Counted from the first letter of the stretch, positions 1-9,095 are shown. The stretch is 64,000 bases of DNA from Phragmitibacter flavus (GCF_005780165.1 NZ_VAUV01000014.1:62001-126000); one strand, 5' to 3'. Numbers and translations: made by a program. The notes: generated from the letters alone by a model not told the origin.

Positions 1-1
1 G

Positions 2-355
2 GTGGTGTTGAGTCTGGATGAGAAGGTGGGCATGCTGCAGGCGAGGGCGGTGGCGCGTGGGCTGGCGATGCCGATGTTGAATCGTTTGGACAGGTGGGTG
101 GATGGGGCGCTGGCAGCGTTGGCGGCGGTGTTGTGTTATGTGGGAATGCTGGGCAGAGGGCGGTTTGGAGCTCTGATTTTTGGGTTGGTGGTGTTGGTGG
201 CGGGCACGGGGTTGAGTCTTGGTTTTTTCCAGATGCAGTTGGTCTGGTGGTCGCCGGTGCTGGCATTTGGACTGGTCGCAGTGTCGGTGTTGTTTTGTTT
301 TGTGTGGCCTCACCATGGGGTTGAGGAGGCGGAGAAGGAGACACAAACCAGTTGA
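2..355 (+). CDS. C-terminal part of an integral membrane protein (5'-truncated by window edge)
   Basis: The frame is open to the first bases of the window, so the GTG at its beginning may be internal and the gene probably starts outside. The visible 117 residues hold about three hydrophobic segments (roughly residues 33-51, 54-75 and 79-103) and a short acidic tail. I do not recognise the family; a C-terminal membrane anchor of a sensor is possible but unsupported. Its stop codon lies just upstream of the metallo-beta-lactamase gene on the same strand, so the two may be co-transcribed. A purine-rich stretch (GGAGAAGGAG, 331-340) near the end could serve as a ribosome site for a TTG at 352 in the next frame. 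Confidence 0.5.
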   Translation: MVLSLDEKVGMLQARAVARGLAMPMLNRLDRWVDGALAALAAVLCYVGMLGRGRFGALIFGLVVLVAGTGLSLGFFQMQLVWWSPVLAFGLVAVSVLFCFVWPHHGVEEAEKETQTS

Positions 356-393
356 CACTGAACGGGTCTGGTCGCTTTCTGAAAGTGCTACAC

Positions 394-1755
394 ATGGGAT
401 TTACTTTTAAGAACCTAACCCGCCAGAGGGCTATTGGCGCCAATTCATATCTGATCAGCAATGGCAAGCAGCGGTTCGTGCTGGATGCGGGGTCAAATCC
501 AAAGGACAAGGGGCATGAATCGTTGCCGAATTATGCGGCGGTAACTCCGGATTCGCTGGACGCGATCATTCTGACGCATGCGCATCATGATCACATTGGG
601 TCATTGCCAGTTTTACAGCGGATGCAGCCCAAAACTCCGGTTTACATGACGGAGCCGACGGGGGAAGTGGGCGCGGGGATGTTGCACAATTCGGTGAATG
701 TGATGACGAGTCAGCGCGAGGAGTTGGGCATCCAGGAGTATCCTCTGTTCACGCATCGGGAGATTGACGGCATCAAGGCGCAGTGGTTTTACCGGGATTT
801 GCGTCATCCGTTTGTGGTGCCGGATACCGATGTGGAATGCACTTTTTTTGATGCGGGTCACATCATGGGTTCGGTGGGGGTTTTGATGAAGCAGGGTGGA
901 AAGAGCCTCTTCTACACCGGTGATGTGAATTTCGAGGATCAGACCATTACACGTGCGGCGGACTTCCCGACGGAGCCGGTGGACGTGCTGGTGATGGAGA
1001 CGACGCGTGGCGATTATGTGCGTCCAGAAGGGTTTACTCGCAGGGCGGAGAAGGAGCGGCTGGCGAAGGTGATTCGTGAGACGTTTGAGAGGGATGGGGC
1101 GGTGTTGATGCCGGTGTTCGCCTTGGGCAAGAGCCAGGAGTTGCTGGTGATGCTGCATGAGTTGTGGCGCATGGAATTGATTCCCAAAGTGCCGGTGTTG
1201 ATTGGCGGGTTGAGCGCGAAGGTGACGGTGGAGTATGACCGGTATGCGTCGAAAACGCGCCGGAACTACGAGGGGTTCCAAATTTTTGAGGACATGGACA
1301 TGCTGGTAGCGCCGCGCAGGCGTAAGAAGGAGCTGAGTTGTTCACCGCACACAATTTATGCGCTTTCGAGCGGGATGATGAGTGAGGGAACGGTGTCGAA
1401 CAAATTTGCGCGGGGATTTTTGGACAATCCGCGCAACACGGTGGCGTTTGTTGGTTACACGGATGGGGCAACGCCAGGCTGGCGGGTGCGCAATGGCAAG
1501 CCCGGGGAGATGATTTCGCTGGATGCGACTTTGCCGGAGGTTCAGCTGAACTGCCGGGTGGAGAGTTTTGATTTTAGCGCGCATGCGCCGCGCGAGGATT
1601 TGGTGGAATATGCGCGCAAGTTACAGCCGAAGAAAATCTTGCTGGTGCATGGGGATGAGCCGGCGCAGGACTGGTTTGCGAGTGCGCTGAAGGCAGCGAT
1701 GCCGGAGTGTGAGGTGATTTTGCCTGATCCCGGGAAAGAGATCGAGTTGTGGTAA
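394..1755 (+). CDS. MBL-fold beta-CASP metallohydrolase (RNA-processing exonuclease-like)
   Basis: A 453-residue two-domain metallo-beta-lactamase of the beta-CASP type, the group that includes CPSF73/YSH1-like nucleases. The metal-binding signature HAHHDHIGS is near residues 63-71, followed by DAGHIMGS and YTGDVN. The beta-CASP insert carries the family-like run FALGKSQELL and YALSSGMMSEGTVS. The C-terminal zinc-site segments DFSAHAPREDL and LLVHGDEP are present, so the enzyme looks intact. Predicted role is cytoplasmic RNA, or less likely DNA, hydrolysis; the substrate cannot be read from sequence. I chose the ATG whose product begins MGFTFKNLTRQ because related proteins start at this strand; a TTG 42 bases upstream (352) with a purine-rich site before it is the alternative. 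Confidence 0.85.
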   Translation: MGFTFKNLTRQRAIGANSYLISNGKQRFVLDAGSNPKDKGHESLPNYAAVTPDSLDAIILTHAHHDHIGSLPVLQRMQPKTPVYMTEPTGEVGAGMLHNSVNVMTSQREELGIQEYPLFTHREIDGIKAQWFYRDLRHPFVVPDTDVECTFFDAGHIMGSVGVLMKQGGKSLFYTGDVNFEDQTITRAADFPTEPVDVLVMETTRGDYVRPEGFTRRAEKERLAKVIRETFERDGAVLMPVFALGKSQELLVMLHELWRMELIPKVPVLIGGLSAKVTVEYDRYASKTRRNYEGFQIFEDMDMLVAPRRRKKELSCSPHTIYALSSGMMSEGTVSNKFARGFLDNPRNTVAFVGYTDGATPGWRVRNGKPGEMISLDATLPEVQLNCRVESFDFSAHAPREDLVEYARKLQPKKILLVHGDEPAQDWFASALKAAMPECEVILPDPGKEIELW

Positions 1756-1788
1756 GAGGGTCTTTTTGGGAGGCTTTGGGATGGGAAA

Positions 1789-1834
1789 GCGGTGAAAATC
1801 ACCGCACTCCTAAAGGGGCGAAGTGAAACTTCGC
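1789..1834. terminator. Two adjacent hairpins between convergent genes
   Basis: Two perfect 7-bp stems with 3-base loops stand side by side: GCGGTGA-AAA-TCACCGC (1789-1805) and GCGAAGT-GAA-ACTTCGC (1818-1834). The second is flanked by GGG and CCC that could extend it past a small bulge. They sit between the convergent ends of the metallohydrolase and secretin genes, so a bidirectional terminator is the simplest reading. There is no long T run. They also resemble the short intergenic hairpins seen elsewhere in the window. Confidence 0.5.
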
Positions 1835-1849
1835 GGCCCTTCTCAATGC

Positions 1850-4288
1850 TCAACGTGCGGCCGCAGTGGCTTCTGGCAGGGTTGAGAGAACGCGATTGCC
1901 GGCGGGGTCAATGACTTTGACGGTCACGAAGAACAGCACGTTCTTGCGTTCTGATTGCTTGACCTTGCTTTGGAAGGCGCGACCCACGAGAGGGACGTCA
2001 CCCAAAAGCGGAACCTTGTCATTGATTTCGTTGATTTTTTCGAACATCACGCCGCCGAGGACCACCGTCTGGCCATCCCATACGGTGACCGAGGTGTTCA
2101 CCTTGTTCAGGCTGAAAATCGGCTGCAGGATGTTGTTGGGGACGTCGTAGGGGATCAACTGTCCAAAACCGCCAACCGTGGTTCCGGTGATGGCGGAGCC
2201 GTAATTGATAAACCCTTCAAATTCGGTGGAGCTGGGAACGAGACTGAGCTCAACCGTGCGGTTGTCGGCTCCGATCAAGGGTTCAACTTCCAACACGATG
2301 CCAACGTCACGCATTTCAAAGGCGGTGGGAGTGGAGGGGGTGATGGGAGTGCCGCCGCTGCCACGCACGGTTTGCGGGATTTGTGGGGGATCGAACTCCG
2401 TCGGATAACGGAATTCGCGGCTGACGGTGACACTGGCACGCTGACCGCTTTTGGCAACCACGCTGGGAGCGGCGAGAAAATCGACGCCTTTGCTTTGAGA
2501 CAGCGAGCGGATGACCATTTGGAACTGAGGATCGGTGAAAACGCCGGAGACGGCGAACTGGCCGGGGGAACGGGCATCGGTGGCCTGGGTCGAGACGCGT
2601 CCGATAAGCGAGTCGATGGAAGGAACGCCCTGGATGGCCCCGGAACTGCGCAGGCCGGCGGTGACGGGGTTGGCTCCGATGGGGCTGCCATCGAGGTTGG
2701 TGAAAGGGAACTCTTCGCCAGTGAAGGTAGAACCACGCTGGTTGCCGACATTGCCTCCGCCGCCGAAGATGCGCTCGTTGGCACCGGGGACATCGAACTG
2801 GCCGAGCAGCCAGTCGAAACCGAGTTCACCGAGCCGGGTTTCGTTGACCTCGATCATGCGCACCTGAATCTCCACTTGTTTGGGGGTGCTGCTTTGGGCT
2901 TGTTCCACGATGCTTTCGACGAGGGCGAGATTTTCAGCCGTATTGCGCACGATGAGGGTGCTGGAGGCGGGTTGGAAGGTGGCGCTGGCGCCTTCAGGGA
3001 AGGGAATGCCACGTTGCTCGAGGACTTCACGGGCGCCGAGACGGCGGACGATGATGCCGCTGGTGGCACCCGCTCCGGGTTCAAAGGGATTGGCGGGGGT
3101 GGTTGCTGCGGAGTCGATGGGGGCGTTGGAGATGAAATCAGGCGGAACGCGGAAGGCGCGGCTGGTGAGGGTGGCGTCCCGTTCGGTGAGGGAGGTGATC
3201 GTCACAGCATAGTCGTCGACACGGTAAACGGTGCCGGTGTTTTGGGTGGCGTAGCGTAGGACTTCGTCGAGGGGGATTTCTCCGAGGTCGAGGGTGATGG
3301 TTTTGTTGCGGGCTTCGGCGGGGACTTTGAGGACAAAACTGATTCCCTGTCTGGTTGGGTCAATTTCGCGGCTGCGGATGCGGAGGAATTCGATGACTTC
3401 ATCAAGCGAAGCATCTTGGAGGGTGACACGCGGGAGGATGAGGGTGCGCAGCCGGGTGGCGATGGAGTCGCGCATGGTGACGCCGGTGCCTTCGATGGCG
3501 GTGCCGCCGAAAAGATTGGAGACGTCGGCAATGGGGGCTTCCCAAGCCTCGTTGACGGCGTTGAGAGCCTTGGCGCGGGTGTGGTCCCGGGCGGTATCGA
3601 AATATCGACTGCGGTGCATTTCGGCCTGTTCCATGCCCCGACGGGCGGCGCTGTTGTAGCTGTCGATGCGCAGAACGTCCATGAAACGCCGGTTCGCATT
3701 GTCGTAATCGCCCAAATTGATGAAGCTGTAGGCTTCGCGCAGAAGAATGTCGACTCTGTTGACCTTGTCGACGTGCTCCGGGGTGAGAGCGGGCTCGAAG
3801 TGGTCGGGATCGTTGAGTTTTTCGCTGAAGGCTGCCGCCTCGGCATTGTCGGGATCAAAGTTGTCCGCCAGGATGCTCTGTAGAAGAGTGCGGGATTCGG
3901 CGTAACGACCGTTGTCGGCGAGTTTTTTGGCCTGGGCGTTGGCGGCAAGGGAATATCCGTCGCGTGCCTGGGATTTCAGTTCGGCGGTAAAAGGGGCCTG
4001 GGGCAGGCTGTCCCAAGATTGGCGGTAAAGCCGCATGGCTTCTTCGTATTCGCCCTTTTCATAATGCAGGGCGGCCTGGGTGTGCAGGGTTTGGGATTGA
4101 TTGACGAGGGCTTCCCGGCGGGCAATCTCCCGGTTGGCGGCTCCCTGGACATTGCCTGCGGTGGAACCTGGACCGGCCCATGAGGTGGTTCCGGCGTGGA
4201 CAAGAAAGAGGCAGGTGAGCGCCAAAACACTTCCAGAGCGAAGTCCGAGATCTTTGATTGGGGAGTGTTGGATGGATGATGGCAACAT
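1850..4288 (-). CDS. TPR-containing secretin, Amuc_1098-like type IV pilus outer-membrane protein
   Basis: An 812-residue exported protein. A signal peptide is evident near residues 17-39 (hydrophobic run ending SWA). TPR-like helices occupy about residues 45-220 and include the tetratrico-type segment YEKGEYEEAMRLYRQSW. A secretin N0/STN-like domain follows near 285-370 (LDEVIEFLRIRSRE, then DEVLRYATQNTGTVY). The secretin pore domain fills the C-terminal half, ending with the signature VPLLGDVPLVGRAF near residue 760. This order (TPR, STN, secretin) is that of the Verrucomicrobia Amuc_1098 family and of PilQ/GspD relatives. Expected to form an outer-membrane ring for type IV pili or type II secretion. 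No pilM, pilN or pilO-like genes are next to it, which is unusual. It is divergent from the following gene. Confidence 0.82.
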   Translation of the reverse strand: MLPSSIQHSPIKDLGLRSGSVLALTCLFLVHAGTTSWAGPGSTAGNVQGAANREIARREALVNQSQTLHTQAALHYEKGEYEEAMRLYRQSWDSLPQAPFTAELKSQARDGYSLAANAQAKKLADNGRYAESRTLLQSILADNFDPDNAEAAAFSEKLNDPDHFEPALTPEHVDKVNRVDILLREAYSFINLGDYDNANRRFMDVLRIDSYNSAARRGMEQAEMHRSRYFDTARDHTRAKALNAVNEAWEAPIADVSNLFGGTAIEGTGVTMRDSIATRLRTLILPRVTLQDASLDEVIEFLRIRSREIDPTRQGISFVLKVPAEARNKTITLDLGEIPLDEVLRYATQNTGTVYRVDDYAVTITSLTERDATLTSRAFRVPPDFISNAPIDSAATTPANPFEPGAGATSGIIVRRLGAREVLEQRGIPFPEGASATFQPASSTLIVRNTAENLALVESIVEQAQSSTPKQVEIQVRMIEVNETRLGELGFDWLLGQFDVPGANERIFGGGGNVGNQRGSTFTGEEFPFTNLDGSPIGANPVTAGLRSSGAIQGVPSIDSLIGRVSTQATDARSPGQFAVSGVFTDPQFQMVIRSLSQSKGVDFLAAPSVVAKSGQRASVTVSREFRYPTEFDPPQIPQTVRGSGGTPITPSTPTAFEMRDVGIVLEVEPLIGADNRTVELSLVPSSTEFEGFINYGSAITGTTVGGFGQLIPYDVPNNILQPIFSLNKVNTSVTVWDGQTVVLGGVMFEKINEINDKVPLLGDVPLVGRAFQSKVKQSERKNVLFFVTVKVIDPAGNRVLSTLPEATAAAR

Positions 4289-4432
4289 TTAATGGCGCTA
4301 GAAAAAGGCGATTAGAGCGTATTTCGTGGAGGATGACAATCCCTCAACCATGATTTTTATTATGATGTTTGATGACGAGGGCAAAATGGTGGTCACATTG
4401 TGAACACGTCACCCCCCGCGCTATCTAGATAT

Positions 4433-5638
4433 ATGAATGGTTTATTTCGTTGTTTCGTTTTTGGAGCTATTTTTGGGATTTTGCCGAATTTGAATTCGTT
4501 GCTTCTGGCAGAGGAGGCTGCGAAACCTGTGCCGGAGATTTCTGGAAAAGTGTATCCGTCCAAACCGGGGCCTTGGGGCAACCTTTTTTACTATTACATT
4601 TATCTGGAGGCTCCCGCCGATTTTGTTAACCGATTTCCGATGCCCAATTCGGTGACCCGGTGGAGCTTTCCAGGATCGAGTGTGAGCGATTTGAAGAAGC
4701 TTTTTACCAAGGCGGGGTTGGCGCAGGCATTGCAGGATTATTTGCTGGATGGGGATCGGTTGCTCAATGAGGACGGCATCTTGACGGTTTTCCCTCCGCT
4801 GCCGGATCTGGAGGCGTTGACGCAGGAGCAGCGCTCGGTGATTTATTCTGAACTGGGTCGGCATGTGATCAATCCTTATCATCATGAACCGGTGCTGATT
4901 CACGGGGGTGACATTGAGGACTGGTTGAAGGGCTCACGCCTGCGCGATGAGTTGCGGGAGTCGATCAAACGCATGACCTACATGCGCGGCAATCAGCTTG
5001 CTTTCAGTGATCTGGCAGCGGTGCTGAACTACACCAGCTCGGCGGAGGAGGCGGGTGACTTTTTCAAGACCATCACGAGGATGCGCACCATGATTGTCAG
5101 GCTTCAACTCAGTGAGGACGACGACCTGGAGGCGCTGGCGGGCTATTGGACCGGGCGGCATCGTTACAAGGACATTTTGCCGATTTTGTCCTCGGTTGCG
5201 GAAACGGAGGAGGTGGCGATGATCGATGTGGTGCATTTGCTCCCTTCGATGGCGCGGCGTTATTTGTATACCTATCCGCCGGTGGATCTGGCGATGAACG
5301 GTCGGATGCCGGACTGCCACTGGACATCACTGAATTTTTTCAATCACTGGGCGAGGCAGTATTATTTGGATACCCGTCTGGCCGCGAGCGCGATTCTTCA
5401 GGATTACGAGGAGGTGAAGGGGGCCTATGAATTTGGCGATGTGCTGATGTTCATGGATGGGGACAGTGGCAATGCGATCCATTCATGCGTGTATGTGGCG
5501 GATGACATTGTGTTCACCAAGAACGGGGAGAACATGGTGGCACCGTGGCTGCTGATGAAGCTGGAGGATGTGCGAAAAGTCTATTTCCATGCGAACCCTG
5601 GCCGGGTGGATGGCTATCGTTTGAAGAGGCGGGAGTAA
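4433..5638 (+). CDS. Secreted protein of unknown function with NlpC/P60-like Cys/His pair
   Basis: About 400 residues, beginning with a signal-peptide-like segment (MNGLFRCFVFGAIFG, cleavage probably near LLLAEE). I do not recognise the family over most of its length. Near the C-terminus, DCHWTSLNFF (Cys about residue 295 from this start) is followed some 55 residues later by FGDVLMF and IHSCVYVADDIVFTKNG. This spacing of Cys, Asp-containing strand and His resembles NlpC/P60-type papain-fold hydrolases, so a wall peptidase or amidase is possible, but this is inference. A GTG 33 bases upstream (4400) is an alternative start; I preferred the ATG because it puts the signal peptide at the N-terminus. 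No convincing Shine-Dalgarno precedes either. Confidence 0.6.
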   Translation: MNGLFRCFVFGAIFGILPNLNSLLLAEEAAKPVPEISGKVYPSKPGPWGNLFYYYIYLEAPADFVNRFPMPNSVTRWSFPGSSVSDLKKLFTKAGLAQALQDYLLDGDRLLNEDGILTVFPPLPDLEALTQEQRSVIYSELGRHVINPYHHEPVLIHGGDIEDWLKGSRLRDELRESIKRMTYMRGNQLAFSDLAAVLNYTSSAEEAGDFFKTITRMRTMIVRLQLSEDDDLEALAGYWTGRHRYKDILPILSSVAETEEVAMIDVVHLLPSMARRYLYTYPPVDLAMNGRMPDCHWTSLNFFNHWARQYYLDTRLAASAILQDYEEVKGAYEFGDVLMFMDGDSGNAIHSCVYVADDIVFTKNGENMVAPWLLMKLEDVRKVYFHANPGRVDGYRLKRRE

Positions 5639-5736
5639 GGTGGAGAAGTGGTTAAAAGGGCGCCCGAATGTGTTTTTTCGACGTTTTATGATGGCATCTA
5701 ATGCCTAAACCGCTTTAATGACGGTCAATTGCTACT

Positions 5737-6420
5737 GTGATTGACTTCATTCGCGAGACCCTATCTTTGCACAATCTGCCGGTGACGATGCTGCTGGGCA
5801 TGGTGACCATGTATTGGCTGCTGGTGATTGTTGGGATTCTGGACAATGATTTTGAGGGGGGGGTGGATGGGGATGTCTCGAATCACGGCACCCTGGGAGG
5901 GGCAGGGATGTCGGGCGGGCCGGAAAGTAAAAAGGGAGGGATCTTGAATTTCGGCCATGCGCCTCTTAGCATCGTAGGAAGTTTCCTGGCGATTTTCATG
6001 TGGCTGATTTCGCTTTGGGGAAATTTTTATCTCAATGGGGAGCCGGGGGATCGATCGTTGATTTTGGCGGCAGTATTACTGGTCCCGAATGGAGTGATCA
6101 GCCTGCTGTTGACCCGGGTGGCGGTGATGCCGTTTGATCGTCTATTTAAGGCGATGCATGAAGGCTCGACTGAGGCCGAGGAAATCGTCGGCCGGAAAGG
6201 GCGAGTAGCTTCGGTGCAGGTGGATGAGCGGTATGGTCAGGTCGAGGTGGTGACGAATTCCGCTCCCCTGTTGGTCAATGCGCGGATTGAGGCGGGCACG
6301 CAGCCTCTCGAGCGAAACGCTGCCGTGACGGTGCTGTCGGCGGCGGATGATGGCAGCTTTTATTTTGTTCGATCAGTTTCTGAATTAGAGTCCCCACGCA
6401 ACCAGCCTTCCACTCCATGA
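5737..6420 (+). CDS. NfeD/YqiJ-like membrane OB-fold protein
   Basis: A 227-residue protein starting at GTG. Hydrophobic segments lie near residues 14-36, 72-98 and 104-128, followed by a soluble beta-rich domain (about 145-215, beginning IVGRKGRVASVQVDERYGQVEV) that resembles the OB fold of NfeD and YqiJ proteins. Its stop overlaps the start of the flotillin gene by four bases (ATGA at 6417-6420), so the two are translationally coupled. NfeD-type proteins typically accompany SPFH proteins and are thought to scaffold membrane microdomains; the order here matches the yqiJ-yqiK arrangement. The link is high-confidence from context and moderate from sequence alone. Confidence 0.75.
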   Translation: MIDFIRETLSLHNLPVTMLLGMVTMYWLLVIVGILDNDFEGGVDGDVSNHGTLGGAGMSGGPESKKGGILNFGHAPLSIVGSFLAIFMWLISLWGNFYLNGEPGDRSLILAAVLLVPNGVISLLLTRVAVMPFDRLFKAMHEGSTEAEEIVGRKGRVASVQVDERYGQVEVVTNSAPLLVNARIEAGTQPLERNAAVTVLSAADDGSFYFVRSVSELESPRNQPSTP

Positions 6421-8471
6421 TTACCGGACCCATCCTCATTGCCTGCGCCATTGGCGTCATCGTCTTCTTTGGCATCCTCGTCATGTTCTCGCGGTTTTTC
6501 CGCAAGGTGCATCAGGGTCAGGCGATTGTTCGGAACGGCATTGGCGGCACCAAGGTATCATTCAACGGCATGATCGTTGCGCCGGTGATTCATCAGGTGG
6601 AATACATGGACATCTCGGTGAAGCGCATCGAGATCGCGCGGCAGGGCAAGGAAGGGCTGATCTGTATGGACAACATCCGTGCCGACATCAAGGTGGCGTT
6701 TTTCGTGCGCGTGAACAAGTCGGATGCAGACGTTCTGCGGGTGGCGCAGTCGATTGGTTGCGAGCGTGCGTCGAGCACGGACATGATCCGGGTGTTGTTT
6801 GATGCGAAGTTTTCCGAGGCGCTCAAGACGGTGGGCAAACGCTTTGATTTTGTGCAGCTTTACAATGAGCGGGACACGTTCAAGGACGAGATTCTGAAGG
6901 TGATCGGCACGGATCTGAATGGGTTTGCACTGGACGACTGCGCAATTGATTTCCTGGAGCAGACGCAGTTGGAGAACCTTGATCCCGACAACATTTTGGA
7001 TGCGGAGGGGATCAAAAAAATCACCGAACTGACCGCGACGCAGGCGAAGCTGGCGAACCACATTCAGCGCGACAAGGAGAAGGTGATCAAGCAGCAGGAT
7101 GTGCAGGCGAGAGAGGCGATTTTGGAGCTGGAACGTCAGCTGGCGGAGACGGAATCCAAACAGATGCGGGATGTGGAGAGCGTGAAAGCGCGCGAGACGG
7201 CGGAGACGATGAAGGTGCAGGAAGAGGAGAGGCTGAAGGCGGAGCGGGCGAAGATCATTGCCAATGAGGAGATTGCGATTGCGACGGAAAACATGGAGCG
7301 TCAGGTGCTGGTGGCGCAGCGCAACAAGGAGCGCACGGATGCGGTGGAAGTGGAGCGGGTGCAACGGGATCGCGATCTGGAAATCATTGAGCGTCAGCGC
7401 TTGACGGAGCTGAAGTCGATTGAAAAAGAGAAGGCCGTGGAAATTGAGCGCAAGGCGATCCAGGATGTGATCAAGGAACGGGTGATGGTGGAAAAAACGG
7501 TGGTGATCGAGAAGGAGAAGATCAAGGACACCGAGGCGTTTGCGGGGGCGGATCGTGAGAAGCAGGTGGCGCTGACGAATGCCGAGAAGAATGCGCAGGA
7601 GCAGTTGATTCAGAAGATCAAGGAGGCGGAGGCTTCGAAGCAGGCGGCGCAATTGAAAGCGGAAGAGAGCGCATTCCAGTCGATCAAGGCGGCGGAGGCT
7701 TCGAAAGAGTCGGCGCAGCTGAAGGCGCAGGAGATTTTGACCTTGGCCGAAGCGAAGCAGGAAGCGGCGGGGATGGATGCGAAGGCGGAGAAACTAATGG
7801 CCGAGGGGACGACGGCGAAATCGGCTGCCGAAGGTTTGGGCGAAGCCCAGGTGTTGCTGGCGAAGGCGGATGCGGCGCAGAAGACGGGTCAGGTGGATGC
7901 AGAAGTGACGCAGCTCAAACTGGCGGCCGAGGCGGCGGGCATTTCGCAGAAAGCAGAGGCAATGAAGCTTTTGGAGGATGCGGGCCGTTCCCACGAAGAG
8001 TTCAAGCTGACGCTGGAGAAGGAGAAAATGGTGGAACTGGCGCAGATCAACATTCAAAAAGACATTGCCACGCAGCAGGCGGTGGTGCTGGGCGAGGCGA
8101 TGAAAAGCGCGAAAATCGAGATCGTGGGTGGCGAGGTGCAGTTCTTCGACAAGATTACCAATGCGATCGGCAATGGCCGGGCAGTGGACCGTTTGGTGCA
8201 GGGAAGCAAGACGCTGACAGATGTGAAGGAGACTTTTTTCAATGGCGATCCCGAGTATTTCAAGGCGCAGTTGCGGGGGTTGATTGACCAGTTTGGGATC
8301 ACCAGTGAGGACACGAAAAACATCAGTCTGGCGGCGCTGCTGGTGAAGTTGATGGGCGTGGCTCCAGACGGGGCGGCGCAGCAAAAACTGACGGGGCTGA
8401 TCGGGGCTGCGGGTCGTTTTGGCCTGGGTGAGGAGAGCGTGGATGCGCTGCTGGCAGCGAAGAAAAAGTAG
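6417..8471 (+). CDS. Flotillin family (SPFH / YqiK-like) protein
   Basis: A 684-residue flotillin. One N-terminal transmembrane helix (about residues 3-26) is followed by an SPFH/band-7 domain (about 30-220, including CMDNIRADIKVAFFVRVNK). A long charged coiled coil rich in Glu, Lys, Ala and Gln spans about residues 210-560, and a C-terminal flotillin-type domain ends the protein. Length and order match YqiK-like bacterial flotillins. It should anchor in the inner membrane and oligomerise through the coiled coil. The gene overlaps the upstream NfeD-like gene by four bases. A large AAA ATPase of the DUF3686 type, whose relatives I recall occurring near flotillins, lies 3.6 kb downstream, separated by regulators. 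Confidence 0.9.
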   Translation: MITGPILIACAIGVIVFFGILVMFSRFFRKVHQGQAIVRNGIGGTKVSFNGMIVAPVIHQVEYMDISVKRIEIARQGKEGLICMDNIRADIKVAFFVRVNKSDADVLRVAQSIGCERASSTDMIRVLFDAKFSEALKTVGKRFDFVQLYNERDTFKDEILKVIGTDLNGFALDDCAIDFLEQTQLENLDPDNILDAEGIKKITELTATQAKLANHIQRDKEKVIKQQDVQAREAILELERQLAETESKQMRDVESVKARETAETMKVQEEERLKAERAKIIANEEIAIATENMERQVLVAQRNKERTDAVEVERVQRDRDLEIIERQRLTELKSIEKEKAVEIERKAIQDVIKERVMVEKTVVIEKEKIKDTEAFAGADREKQVALTNAEKNAQEQLIQKIKEAEASKQAAQLKAEESAFQSIKAAEASKESAQLKAQEILTLAEAKQEAAGMDAKAEKLMAEGTTAKSAAEGLGEAQVLLAKADAAQKTGQVDAEVTQLKLAAEAAGISQKAEAMKLLEDAGRSHEEFKLTLEKEKMVELAQINIQKDIATQQAVVLGEAMKSAKIEIVGGEVQFFDKITNAIGNGRAVDRLVQGSKTLTDVKETFFNGDPEYFKAQLRGLIDQFGITSEDTKNISLAALLVKLMGVAPDGAAQQKLTGLIGAAGRFGLGEESVDALLAAKKK

Positions 8472-8543
8472 GGGTTGTGTCGATACCTCAACCAATGCGG
8501 AAGCTTTCGCAAGTGAGGGGTATCTATTCGAAGGAATAGGGTG

Positions 8544-8589
8544 TAGGGTGGTTTCGTCTGGAATCAACCAGACGAAACCAAACCCCCTA
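8544..8589. promoter_or_regulatory. Strong hairpin ending six bases before a start codon
   Basis: A perfect 13-bp stem (8549-8561 with 8568-8580; TGGTTTCGTCTGG and its complement) closes a six-base loop AATCAA. Outer TAGGG (8544-8548) can pair with CCCTA (8585-8589) across a small bulge. The structure ends just before the ATG at 8595 and covers the place where a ribosome site would be. It could end the flotillin transcript, but no T run follows; a translational control hairpin or a regulator-binding palindrome is equally possible. Confidence 0.6.
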
Positions 8590-8594
8590 TTATT

Positions 8595-9095
8595 ATGAAA
8601 ACGACGGTCGATTTGGAATCCCAATCGTTCGATGTCGAAGACGCAGGTGACGTCATTGGACTCGCGAAAACTTTGGTGAACGGAGAACACGCCGGCATTC
8701 TCAGCACGGTGGATATGGAGGGGAAACCGCAAACGCGGTGGATGTCGGCCTTCTCCTTTGATGAATTCCCGCGCTTTTATTCGCTGACGGCACCGGAAAG
8801 CCGCAAGGTGGAAGAGATTCGCCACAATCCGGCAGTGAACTGGATGTTCTTCAACAAGGATTGCAGCCTGATCCTGAATTTGCATGGCAAGGCGAGGATC
8901 GTGGAGGATGCGCCGGTATTGAAGCGCATCTGGCAGCAGGTGGTGGACATGTCGCATGTGTATTTTCTTGATCAGTATGCGAGCGGGTTGGGATTTGTGG
9001 TGATCGAGACCATGGTGGAATCGGTGATGGCAACTTCGCCGAAGAACTCGCTGAGGTTTGAGTTGGATCCGCAGGAGTTGGTGCATTTAAAGTAG
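8595..9095 (+). CDS. Pyridoxamine 5'-phosphate oxidase-fold (general stress protein 26-like) flavoprotein
   Basis: A 166-residue protein with the split-barrel flavin-binding fold of the PNPOx-like superfamily. Features include HAGILSTVDMEGKPQTRWM near residues 33-50, FYSLTAPESRKVEEIRHNPAVNWMFF near 62-87 and a central strand LILNLHGKARIVED. Such proteins bind FMN or related cofactors and act in stress responses or reduction of small molecules; the substrate is unknown. The gene is complete. Its ATG is directly preceded by a large hairpin instead of a normal Shine-Dalgarno, so its translation may be controlled. A kinase/response-regulator pair follows 29 bases downstream on the same strand and may be co-transcribed. 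Confidence 0.75.
   Translation: MKTTVDLESQSFDVEDAGDVIGLAKTLVNGEHAGILSTVDMEGKPQTRWMSAFSFDEFPRFYSLTAPESRKVEEIRHNPAVNWMFFNKDCSLILNLHGKARIVEDAPVLKRIWQQVVDMSHVYFLDQYASGLGFVVIETMVESVMATSPKNSLRFELDPQELVHLK

Noticed and set aside
613-1281. Long minus-strand frame inside the beta-CASP gene
   Set aside because: It is rich in Arg, His, Pro and Leu and mirrors a well-supported gene with catalytic motifs; there is no recognisable domain.
1955-3259. Plus-strand frame of 434 codons within the secretin gene
   Set aside because: Composition is Gly/Asp/Ala-rich without family motifs; the opposite strand carries signal peptide, TPR and secretin signatures.
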